64,000 nt of DNA from Candidatus Solirubrobacter pratensis (lineage in GTDB: Bacteria > Actinomycetota > Thermoleophilia > Solirubrobacterales > Solirubrobacteraceae). The notes below the pieces were generated by a model. That model was not told the origin of the DNA and made no database searches. It saw only the letters and a program-made list of their open reading frames with translations. The position numbers were made by a program, and so were the translations under genes. Within the stretch, counting starts at the first letter, position 1. Each line of letters opens with the position of its first letter. The stretch covers positions 162,952 to 226,951 of the forward strand of contig NZ_AUEK01000013.1 of assembly GCF_000425945.1 (NCBI RefSeq). The letters run 5' to 3'. This document shows, one piece after another, positions 34,931-42,050 of the stretch.

Positions 34931-35649
34931 GCGGCAGGGCGCGCCTGGTCATCGCCGGGTGCGCGGGCGTCGCGGCGGTGGTCGCGGCGATCCTGCTCGT
35001 GAGCGGGGGTCGTGCCGACCAGGAGCATCACCGCGCGCTGATCCCGGCCTACCTGCCGCCCGCCGGCATCGAGCGGCTCGCGGCGCATCGCGGCAACGGC
35101 TCGGTGCTGATCGTCAACCCGGCAAGCGGGCCCGGTGCGGCGCCTGATCCCGCCTATGCGCGCGCCGTGCGCGCCGCCCAGTCGGCGGGGTGGAAGGTGA
35201 TCGGCTACGTCCCCACGGGCTACGGCGCCCGGCCGGCCGCCGACGTGGAGGCCGACGCGGAGCGCTACGCCGCCTGGTACCACGTCGACGGGATCTTCCT
35301 CGACGAGGCCGCGCACACCCGCGAGCACCTCGCGTACTACCGCTCGCTGCGCGCGCACATCCCCGGGCTGCTGGCGATCAACCCCGGCGTGCCGCCGGAT
35401 CGGGGGTACGAGGCCGCCGCGGACGTGATCGTCACCTACGAAGGCTCGCTCGCTGATGCCCGAGCGCGGCTGCGGCCGCCATCCTGGCTGCCTGCGGACC
35501 GCGCCGCATACCTCGTCCATGGCGCGCCGGAGCGCGAAGCGCGGGCGCTCGTGGAGGCGCATCGCGCCGGCTACCTCTACGTCACCTCCGGCACGCTGCC
35601 GGACCCGTGGTCGGCGCTTCCGCGCTATCTCGACGCGGAACTGCGCTGA
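34927..35649 (+). CDS. Membrane-anchored spherulin-4 family glycoside hydrolase (Sph3/GH135-like)
   Basis: 240 residues from GTG 34927. One N-terminal membrane helix (LVIAGCAGVAAVVAAILLV) anchors an outside domain. Family marks are ALIPAYLPPAGIERL, LIVNPASGPGAAPD, VIGYVPTGYGARP, and the acidic DGIFLDEAAH, the same set seen in spherulin-4 and Aspergillus Sph3. The length matches the small single-domain members. Sph3 cleaves galactosaminogalactan and is needed to make it in the fungus, so here it probably trims or releases the polymer. Last gene of the operon. Confidence 0.85.
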   Translation: MSGRARLVIAGCAGVAAVVAAILLVSGGRADQEHHRALIPAYLPPAGIERLAAHRGNGSVLIVNPASGPGAAPDPAYARAVRAAQSAGWKVIGYVPTGYGARPAADVEADAERYAAWYHVDGIFLDEAAHTREHLAYYRSLRAHIPGLLAINPGVPPDRGYEAAADVIVTYEGSLADARARLRPPSWLPADRAAYLVHGAPEREARALVEAHRAGYLYVTSGTLPDPWSALPRYLDAELR

Positions 35650-35746
35650 CCCGTTCGGGGAAGAGGCGGCCTTTCTCTCTGCCCTCATTCATCGGGAGCG
35701 GTCAAAATCTGCCCGCGCCCATGCCGGCTTTACGGAGCAATTGACC

Positions 35747-36388
35747 GTGGGACGGCGCCTGAGAGTCCTGGTCTCAGACGACCACCCCCTCTACCGCGAC
35801 GGCATCGCGCGGGCCGTGCGCGACCGGCTCGAGCTCGAGCTCGTCGCGGAGCCAGGCGACGGCCGTGCCGCGCTGGAGGCGATCCGCGAGCTGAGCCCCG
35901 ACGTCGCCGTGATCGACCTGCGTCTTCCCGGGCTCGGAGGGATCGAGATCCTCAACGCCGTCCGGCGCGAGAACCTGCCCACGCGCGTGCTCGTGCTGTC
36001 GGCCGCCACCGACGGCTCGGTCGTCCACGAGGCGATGTCGGCCGGCGCGTCCGGATATCTCGCCAAGAGCGCCGACCGCGTCGAGGTGTGCGACGCCGTC
36101 GCGGCCGTCGCCCGCGGTCAGGCGGTGCTCGACCGGGAGCTGCAGGCGGGGCTGCTCGAGGAGGTCCGCACGCGCGGGACGGCCGTCGAGCGCCCGACGC
36201 TGACCCGCCGCGAGGCCGAGGTGCTGCGACTGATCGCCGACGGCCTGTCGGCGCCCGCGATCGGCCGCGAGCTGTTCCTCGCGCCCGCGACCGTGAAGAC
36301 GCACATGGCGCATCTCTACGAGAAGCTCGGCGTCGGGGACCGGGCGGCATGCGTCGCGCAGGCGATGCGCGTAGGCCTGCTGGAGTGA
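35747..36388 (+). CDS. NarL/LuxR-family response regulator
   Basis: 213 residues. REC with VLVSDDHPLYRDGIA, phosphoacceptor Asp in VAVIDLRLPGLGG, Lys in YLAKSAD; LuxR HTH with LTRREAEVLRLIADGLS and PATVKTHMAHLYEKLGV. GTG 35747 has GGAG 9 bases upstream; TTG 35741 is also in frame. Its stop overlaps the kinase at 36385 as GTGA, so the two form a standard two-component pair. It lies 97 bases after the spherulin-4 gene and may control that operon. Confidence 0.93.
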   Translation: MGRRLRVLVSDDHPLYRDGIARAVRDRLELELVAEPGDGRAALEAIRELSPDVAVIDLRLPGLGGIEILNAVRRENLPTRVLVLSAATDGSVVHEAMSAGASGYLAKSADRVEVCDAVAAVARGQAVLDRELQAGLLEEVRTRGTAVERPTLTRREAEVLRLIADGLSAPAIGRELFLAPATVKTHMAHLYEKLGVGDRAACVAQAMRVGLLE

Positions 36389-37551
36389 CGGCGGCGGATC
36401 CCGGCGCCGTGCCGGATCCCCGGTCCACCGCTCGCGGCATCGCGCTGCTGCGCCTCGCGTTCGTCCCGGTCGCCGTCGTGCAGACGCTCGACGCGGACGT
36501 CGACGCGCGCGCGTTCCCCGCCGTCCTGACGGTGTTCGCCGCCTACGCGATCGCCACGCTGGGGGTGACGCTCGCGCGCGGGCGCCGCGAGCCGCTGCCG
36601 CTCGCCGCGGCGCTCGCCGACCTCGTGCTGATCGCGGCGCTCGTGTACACCTCAGGCGGCGCCCGCTCCCCGCTGTGCTTCGCGTTCTTCGCGATGCCGA
36701 TCGCCGCCGCGCTGCGGCTGACGCCGCGGCTCACGGTCGCGTGGGCGGCGCTCGCCGTCGGCGCGTACCTCGCCGTCGCGCTCCCCCACTCCGGCACGCA
36801 TCTGCCCGGCGACCTCGACGTGGTCGCCGGCGAAGCCCTCGCGCTGGCCTGGGTCGGCGCCGCCGCGGCGATGCTGTCGGGGCTGGTGGAGCGGCGCGAG
36901 CGCAACCTGCAGGGACTCGCGGCGGCGGGGCGCCGGCTCGTCAGGGAGGCGCTCGACGCCGAGGCGCGCGAGCGGCGCCGGCTCGCGCAGGCGCTGCACG
37001 ACGACGCGATCCAGAACGTGCTCGTCGCCCGCCAGGAGGTGTCCGACGTCGCGCGCGGCGTCCCGCAGTCCGCCGAGCGCGCGCGGCACGCGCTCGACGA
37101 GGTCCATCGCCAGCTGCGCGAGGAGATGTTCGCCATGCATCCCGTCGGGCTCGAGCGCGCGGGGCTGGCCGCCGTGCTGCGCAGCTTCGCCGAGGACGCC
37201 GGCCGGCGCGGGCGCTTCGACGCGCGCGTGGACGTCGATCCGGCGGCCGCCGGGATGCACGACGAGCTGCTGATGTCGACCGCGCGGGAGCTGCTCGCCA
37301 ACGCCGCGCGCCACGCCGGCGCCACGCGCGTCGACGTGTCCGTGCGCGTCGGCGAAGGCCGCGTGCGGCTGACCGTCGCCGACGACGGCGGCGGCTTTCC
37401 CGCGGCGCGGCTGGAGCAGGCGCTGGCCGCCGGGCACATCGGCCTGGCGTCGATCGCCGAGCGCATCCGCGCCGTCGGCGGGCAGGTCGCGATCGACAGC
37501 CGGCTCGGCGGCGGGACCGTCGTCGACGCCAGCGTTCCCACACGTGGCTGA
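36385..37551 (+). CDS. Membrane sensor histidine kinase (NarL/DesK type)
   Basis: 388 residues. Five or six N-terminal membrane helices (about residues 18-175) with almost no outside loops, so it probably senses the membrane or a small ligand. Then HisKA_3 with RRLAQALHDDAIQNVLVAR (His205) and an HATPase with ELLANAARHAGA, VADDGGGF and a GHIGLASIAERIRAVGG glycine box. GTG 36385 overlaps the NarL regulator stop, its obvious partner. Confidence 0.92.
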   Translation: MTAADPGAVPDPRSTARGIALLRLAFVPVAVVQTLDADVDARAFPAVLTVFAAYAIATLGVTLARGRREPLPLAAALADLVLIAALVYTSGGARSPLCFAFFAMPIAAALRLTPRLTVAWAALAVGAYLAVALPHSGTHLPGDLDVVAGEALALAWVGAAAAMLSGLVERRERNLQGLAAAGRRLVREALDAEARERRRLAQALHDDAIQNVLVARQEVSDVARGVPQSAERARHALDEVHRQLREEMFAMHPVGLERAGLAAVLRSFAEDAGRRGRFDARVDVDPAAAGMHDELLMSTARELLANAARHAGATRVDVSVRVGEGRVRLTVADDGGGFPAARLEQALAAGHIGLASIAERIRAVGGQVAIDSRLGGGTVVDASVPTRG

Positions 37552-37573
37552 CGTCACGTATCCCCCGATCGGG
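37549..37573. promoter_or_regulatory. Two palindromes, TGACGTCA and CCCGATCGGG
   Basis: TGACGTCA (37549-37556) spans the kinase stop region and CCCGATCGGG (37564-37573) follows. Both are perfect palindromes in the short gap before the regulator at 37649. They could be operators, but palindromes of this size also arise by chance in GC-rich DNA. Confidence 0.3.
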
Positions 37574-37648
37574 TGATCCCGCGCCCCTCCCGCTTTGGCT
37601 GCGCCCGGCCGATGTTCAGACGCGCCGCGAGTGAGCATCGTGCCCGCC

Positions 37649-38047
37649 ATGGTCACCGTCGTCGTCGCCGACGACCACCCCGTCTACCGCGACGGGATCG
37701 TCAGGGCGCTGCTGGACACCGGCCGTTACCGGATCGAGGCCGAGGCGAGCGACGGCAGCACCGCCGCCGAGCTGATCGAGGCGCGGCGGCCGGACGTCGC
37801 GCTGCTCGACCTCGGGATGCCCGGGCTCGACGGCCTGGCGGTGCTGCACCGGCTGCGCCGCGGCGGCGTCGGCGTGCCGGTCGTCATGCTCACCGCCTTC
37901 CCGCACGCCGAGCTCGCCGACCAGGCGCTGGCCGGCGGCGCGGCCGTGCTGATCGGCAAGGACTGCTCGCGCGAGGAGATCGTCGCGGCGCTCGACGCCG
38001 CCTACGGGCTCGTCGTCGACAGCGTGAACGTCACCGTCCGCGAGTAG
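37649..38047 (+). CDS. NarL-type response regulator truncated after its receiver domain
   Basis: 132 residues from ATG 37649; GTG 37631 is also in frame. A normal REC domain: VVVADDHPVYRDGIVRAL, phosphoacceptor Asp in VALLDLGMPGLDG, Lys in LIGKDCS. The receiver ends near 38001 and the last 14 or so residues (VVDSVNVTVRE and before) are read antisense through the final codons of the amidase gene. The LuxR HTH expected for this receiver type is absent. A matching HTH end lies on the other side of the amidase at 40972-41091 in reverse orientation. It may still bind phosphate as a receiver-only protein. Confidence 0.75.
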   Translation: MVTVVVADDHPVYRDGIVRALLDTGRYRIEAEASDGSTAAELIEARRPDVALLDLGMPGLDGLAVLHRLRRGGVGVPVVMLTAFPHAELADQALAGGAAVLIGKDCSREEIVAALDAAYGLVVDSVNVTVRE

Positions 38048-40890
38048 GTCCCGGTGCGCAGCGCGTCGGTCTGGCCGATGTGCTGCCTGAACCGGATCGC
38101 CACCGGCGCGTTGGCGACCGGGCCGGTCCACGACGCTGGCGCGATGTCCACGCGCAGCGGCTCGGGCAGGATGAACGCGCCGTTGGCGAGATGGCCGGGG
38201 TCGGAGACGCTCAGCATCGCGTCGCCGGCCGTGGAGATCACCTTGGCGGCCGTGTCGGCGCTGTACTCCGCGTCGAGGCCCGGCGTGAAGGCGCCGAACG
38301 TCGCCGGGGCACCGAGCGTGAGCGCGAGCGTGGCGGGCACGGCTCCGCCGGCGGTGCCGGTGGCGGAGGATTCGTACGGCAGCGCCGGAACGGTCGTGGG
38401 CGCGACGTGGCCCTTGCCGTCCTTGCCGGCGAGCCGCTCGTACGCGTAGGCCATGCCGACGAGCTCGCCGTCGTCCCACGCGCGGCCCAGCAGCTGGAGG
38501 TTGATCGGCTGCCCGTGGTCGTTGTAACCGGCCGGGAACACGACGGTCGGGATTCCGGACGCCGCGCCCGGCGTGTCGCGGCGGCCGAAGCTCGCCTTCC
38601 CGCCGCCGCCGTCGTTGAGGCTGATGTCGCTCAGCAGGCCCGGGTAGACGACGGCGTCGACGCCCTTGTCGTCGGCGCCGAGGGTGTCGAACCACGCCTT
38701 CGCGTTGGCTTTGTAGTCGGTGCGCCATGCGCGGCGGGCGGCGATCTCGTCCGCCGTCATGCGCGGCGCGGGCGCCACCGCGCAGGCGCTCGGGTCGGCG
38801 CGCACGTACCAGACCTTCTTCTGCGAGCAGCTGACGTCGACGGCGTTGCGGATCTGGAAGCCCTGCTCGGCCAGCTCCGGATGCGCGTCGATGTACTGCA
38901 TCCAGCCTTCCTGCGACGTGTTGCCGGTCGGGTTGGTCGCGGGCGCGACGGGCGCGTTGGTCGCGTCGCCGACGGTCGTCCCGACCTCCACGATCGTGGC
39001 GCCGGCGTCGGTCAGGTATTTCAGCGCGGCCTTCGAGGCCGCCACCGTCCCGGTCGTCCCGAACGGGTCCTCCCACGTCGACGGGATGTAGCCGATGCGC
39101 TTGCCCTCCAGCGCGTCGGGCTCGAGGACCGAGCGCCAGTCGGCCGGGCGCTCGGCGTCGGCGGGCGCGGTGGCCGGGTCCTCGGGGTCGGTGCCGGTGA
39201 CGGCGTTGAGGATGTCGGCGAGGTCGGGCACCGAGCGCGCCATCGCGCCGCCGAAGTCGGTCAGCCACGACAGCGGCATGATGCCGGTGCCGCTCTCCAG
39301 CCCGTCGGTGCCGCGCAGCGTGACGAGGCTCGCGCCGGACGCCGGCCCGTAGAGCGAGTCGCCGGTCTGCGAGCCGAGCGCGGCGGCCGCGAAGCTCGCG
39401 GCGGTCGCCGTCGCCGAGCCGCCGGAGGACGCGATCGCCGACTTCGACGGCTGGAAGGCGTTCCACACCTGGCCCCACGGGTCGTTGGAGTAGTTGCCGC
39501 TCGTCGCGTACTCCTCGAGCGCCGCCTTGCCGATGATCACGGCGCCGGCGTCCCGCAGCCGCGCCACCTGGAACGCGTCCTTCTTTGGCCGGAAGCCCGC
39601 GAACGTCAGGCTGCCGTTGGTCGTCGGCATGTCCTTGGTGTCGTAGAGGTTCTTGATCGCGATCGGGATGCCGAGCAGCGGGCTGCGGTCGCTGGCCTTG
39701 CGCTTGGCGTCGGCCGCCTTGGCCTGCTCGAGCGCATCGCTCGCGACGACCTCGTAGGAGTTGAGGCCGAACTGGCCCTGGTCGTAGACGCGGATGCGGT
39801 CCAGGTAGGCCTGCGTGATCGCCTGCGAGGTCGTGAGGCCCGACTCCATGTCGGCGCGCAGCTGCTGGATCGTCTTGTCGACGACGTCGTAGCCGGAGCT
39901 CGACACCGGCTTCGGCTTGGCCGGAGCCGCGATGCGCGGGATCGACCCGGCGCTCGCGCAGCCGGCGGCGATCGAGAAGTTGTCGATCGAGCAGACCTCG
40001 GCGGGCATCAGGCCGGTCAGATCCGGCCTGGCCGCGAGCGTGCCCGCCGTCGTCTCGACCTTCAGGCGCTCGGCGTCCGAGCCGGCCGCCGTCACGCGCT
40101 GCCCGAGCACGATGAAGTGCAGCACCGACTTCGAGGCGCCCGCCGGGATCGTGACCGTGTTCACGTAGGCCTGGAAGTTGCCCTCGTGCCCGCTCGTCGC
40201 CAGCGGGTTGTCGAACGTGTCGTAGAGCCAGTTGCCGGTGAACGTCATCGCGCCGCCGAACGGCGCCGGCGTGCCGATCACCGTCGCCTGCGGACCGCCC
40301 ACGAGCGTCGTGCCCGACAGCGGCGTCGCGACCTCCGCCCACGTGTCCGCGGCCGACACGGCCGCGTCGCCGCTGGAGGTGTTCACCAGCGCGCTCGAGT
40401 TGCTCCCGGACGCGCTGTAGCCGGACTGGCCGCCGAAGGCGACCTTGATCGTCACCGGCGCGGCGGTCGTGTTGGTGAACGTGTCCAGCCAGCGGCCCCA
40501 GCTCGCCACACCGGCCGCCGGGGCACGCTCGATCCGCACGGCGCGGGCGATCTCGATCCCGCCGAGGTCGACCGCCTGCGTCGTCTTGAAGCCCGCGTCG
40601 CCGTCGTAGGTGAGCCCGAAGCCGCGCATCAGCTCCCCGTTGAAGCGCGGGCTCGACGGCACCTTCACCTTGATGCCGCCGTAGCCGTTGATGGTCGTGC
40701 TGTAGGCCGGGCTCTGCCCCGGCCCGACCTGCGTGGCGCGGATGCTGCCGGTGTCGACGCGCGGCGGCGCGACGTCCTGGACGCCCCACCAGGTGCCGTT
40801 GGAGTCCGAGACGTAGTTGAAGGCGGCGGCGGGCGGCGCGAGCGCGAGGGCGGCGAGCAGCGCGCCGGCGGCGATGGCAGGCGATCTCAT
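38002..40890 (-). CDS. Secreted amidase-signature enzyme with extra N- and C-terminal beta domains
   Basis: 962 residues from ATG 40890 (GTG 40908 is possible). Signal peptide MRSPAIAAGALLAALALAPPAAAF. An N-terminal beta-rich domain of about 290 residues comes first. The amidase-signature core follows, with catalytic Lys in LLGIPIAIKNLYDT, cis-Ser in ASSGGSATATAAS and the nucleophile loop SQTGDSLYGPASG. A C-terminal beta sandwich ends TVTFTLSTTSP. Amidases of this family hydrolyse amide bonds of varied substrates. The terminal domains suggest action outside the cell on polymers or peptides. The gene's C terminus looks complete, so the overlap with the regulator is that gene's defect. Confidence 0.85.
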   Translation of the reverse strand: MRSPAIAAGALLAALALAPPAAAFNYVSDSNGTWWGVQDVAPPRVDTGSIRATQVGPGQSPAYSTTINGYGGIKVKVPSSPRFNGELMRGFGLTYDGDAGFKTTQAVDLGGIEIARAVRIERAPAAGVASWGRWLDTFTNTTAAPVTIKVAFGGQSGYSASGSNSSALVNTSSGDAAVSAADTWAEVATPLSGTTLVGGPQATVIGTPAPFGGAMTFTGNWLYDTFDNPLATSGHEGNFQAYVNTVTIPAGASKSVLHFIVLGQRVTAAGSDAERLKVETTAGTLAARPDLTGLMPAEVCSIDNFSIAAGCASAGSIPRIAAPAKPKPVSSSGYDVVDKTIQQLRADMESGLTTSQAITQAYLDRIRVYDQGQFGLNSYEVVASDALEQAKAADAKRKASDRSPLLGIPIAIKNLYDTKDMPTTNGSLTFAGFRPKKDAFQVARLRDAGAVIIGKAALEEYATSGNYSNDPWGQVWNAFQPSKSAIASSGGSATATAASFAAAALGSQTGDSLYGPASGASLVTLRGTDGLESGTGIMPLSWLTDFGGAMARSVPDLADILNAVTGTDPEDPATAPADAERPADWRSVLEPDALEGKRIGYIPSTWEDPFGTTGTVAASKAALKYLTDAGATIVEVGTTVGDATNAPVAPATNPTGNTSQEGWMQYIDAHPELAEQGFQIRNAVDVSCSQKKVWYVRADPSACAVAPAPRMTADEIAARRAWRTDYKANAKAWFDTLGADDKGVDAVVYPGLLSDISLNDGGGGKASFGRRDTPGAASGIPTVVFPAGYNDHGQPINLQLLGRAWDDGELVGMAYAYERLAGKDGKGHVAPTTVPALPYESSATGTAGGAVPATLALTLGAPATFGAFTPGLDAEYSADTAAKVISTAGDAMLSVSDPGHLANGAFILPEPLRVDIAPASWTGPVANAPVAIRFRQHIGQTDALRTGTYSRTVTFTLSTTSP

Positions 40891-40971
40891 GGGGCGCGGA
40901 TCATTCACGTCACAGCGGGTCCTCAGATATCGCCCGGCGGTCCGATCCCGCTCGACCGCCGGTCGAGCGCT

Positions 40972-41091
40972 TCAGCGCTTGGCTTCCTGGACCAGCAGCG
41001 CGATCTGGACGCGGTTGTCGGCTTCGAGCTCGGCGAGCAGGCGCGAGACGTGCGCCTTGACGGTCGCGACGCTCATGTGCAGCTCGGGCGC
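40972..41091 (-). pseudogene. C-terminal remnant of a LuxR-type HTH
   Basis: The reverse-strand reading ELHMSVATVKAHVSRLLAEL plus the following ADNRVQIALLVQEAKR is the second half of a LuxR/NarL DNA-binding domain, including the recognition helix and the natural stop. Similarity disappears upstream of about 41091, and no receiver or first HTH helices are found there. It is a gene scrap about 80 bases before the amidase start. It is the part missing from the regulator at 37649. Confidence 0.72.
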
Positions 41092-41101
41092 GGGGGAGTG
41101 G

Positions 41102-41188
41102 GTACGCGCCGGGTCGACGCTGCTCGTCTGGCTCGGGATCCCGCTCGCCATCGGGGGGTGGCGGCTCGCCCGCGGAGAGATTCGGTGA
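41102..41188 (+). pseudogene. Possible C-terminal tail of a membrane protein gene
   Basis: The forward frame ends STLLVWLGIPLAIGGWRLA followed by RGEIR and a stop, which looks like the last membrane helix and basic tail of an ABC-2 or similar permease. There is no start or upstream part. It abuts the HTH remnant, so this looks like the joint of two broken genes. Weak evidence. Confidence 0.3.
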
Positions 41189-41270
41189 CCCGGGCTCAAG
41201 TCAGGGGTCGAACGGTCGTCCACAGGGGTCTCAGCCCGATGCGGCGGCTGCCGATTATGTGAGGGACAAG

Positions 41271-41360
41271 GTTCTTCCCTCCCGAAAGGGCAAACCGTCC
41301 GCGAGGGCGGGGCGCAAAGCCACGGGGCTCTCCGAGCTAGCCGGGCTACCGAAGGAAACT
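41271..41360 (+). promoter_or_regulatory. Cyclic-di-GMP-I (GEMM-I) riboswitch
   Basis: The conserved core is read directly: AGGGCAAACC (about 41287-41296), a hairpin CCGTCC-GCGA-GGGCGG with a GNRA loop, GGCGCAAAGCC (41310-41320), and TAGCCGGGCTACCG (41338-41351). These are the landmarks of the GEMM-I aptamer, in order and correctly spaced. The base that contacts one guanine is G (in AGGGC), which fits c-di-GMP rather than the A of the cGAMP-sensing variant. It lies 70 bases before the CAP-domain gene. The outer P1 stem is weaker than usual. Confidence 0.85.
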
Positions 41361-41432
41361 CGTGCCAGGCGGCACGTCGGGTCGGTGGGAACCGCTTGAC
41401 CCGCTCACAGACCACGGAGGTCGTCCGCCGTG
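41361..41432 (+). promoter_or_regulatory. Probable expression platform of the riboswitch
   Basis: A hairpin CGTGCC-AGGC-GGCACG (41361-41376) directly follows the aptamer. CACGG (41413-41417) can pair with CCGTG (41428-41432), which would bury the first Gs of the GGAGG ribosome site and the GTG start codon. There is no U-run, so control of translation is more likely than termination. This is inference from pairing only. Confidence 0.5.
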
Positions 41433-42050
41433 CCCGCCGCCCGCCACTTGATCACCGCAGCACTCGCCGCCGCGATGCTGGTGGTGCCCGCCGCCGCCCA
41501 CGCCAAGGCGACGCCGAAGAAGCACAAAGGCCCTACGGCGACTGTCGCGCTCGGCGACAAGCGCCCGCCGCGCGCCCGCGCCGCGCAGGAGTGCGCCAAC
41601 GCGAACCTGATGCCGACGGCCGACAACCTCGACGCCGTCCGCGCCGCCGTCCTCTGCCTGCACAACCAGATCCGCGTGTCCAAGGGCCTGCCCGCGCTCC
41701 ACGACAACGCCAAGCTCCGCAAGGCCGCGGCCGGCCACTCCGACGACATGGTCACCGAGGGCTACTTCGACCACACCGCGCCCGACGGCGACACGTTCGT
41801 GGACCGGATCCTCTCGGCGCGCTACGCGAAGCAGACCGACGGCTGGTCGCTCGGCGAGAACCTCGCCTGGGGCACCGGCGACCTCTCCACGCCCGCCGGC
41901 GTCATGAACGCCTGGATGAACTCCGCCGGCCACAAGGCCAACATCCTCAAGCGCAACTACCGCGAGATCGGCATCGGCATCCACCTCGGCGTCCCCTCCG
42001 ACGCGGGCGTCGGCGCGACCTTCACCGCCGACTTCGGCGTGAAGAGCTAG
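41430..42050 (+). CDS. Secreted CAP/SCP-domain protein (YkwD family)
   Basis: 206 residues from GTG 41430, with GGAGG 9 bases upstream. Signal peptide (LITAALAAAMLVVPAAAHA), a basic linker, then a CAP domain: VLCLHNQIRVSKGLPAL, AAAGHSDDMVTEGYFDHTAP, SLGENLAWG and AWMNSAGHKANILKRNYREIG. The His and Glu positions of the bacterial CAP cavity are kept. The function of bacterial CAP proteins is poorly known; some are linked to cell wall or biofilm matrix. The riboswitch upstream places this one under c-di-GMP control. The 3' end overlaps the reverse sigma factor gene by 29 bases. Confidence 0.92.
   Translation: MPAARHLITAALAAAMLVVPAAAHAKATPKKHKGPTATVALGDKRPPRARAAQECANANLMPTADNLDAVRAAVLCLHNQIRVSKGLPALHDNAKLRKAAAGHSDDMVTEGYFDHTAPDGDTFVDRILSARYAKQTDGWSLGENLAWGTGDLSTPAGVMNAWMNSAGHKANILKRNYREIGIGIHLGVPSDAGVGATFTADFGVKS

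Noticed and set aside
37573..41262. Very long open frames on the strand opposite the amidase and opposite many other genes
   Set aside because: They are antisense shadows caused by GC-rich third positions; their products are Arg/Gly/Asp-rich with no motifs, while the other strand has clear families.
41271..41360. Other riboswitch classes (c-di-AMP ydaO, cobalamin)
   Set aside because: The ordered GGGCAAACC, GCAAAGCC and GCCGGG-TACCG elements match GEMM-I and not the cores of those classes.
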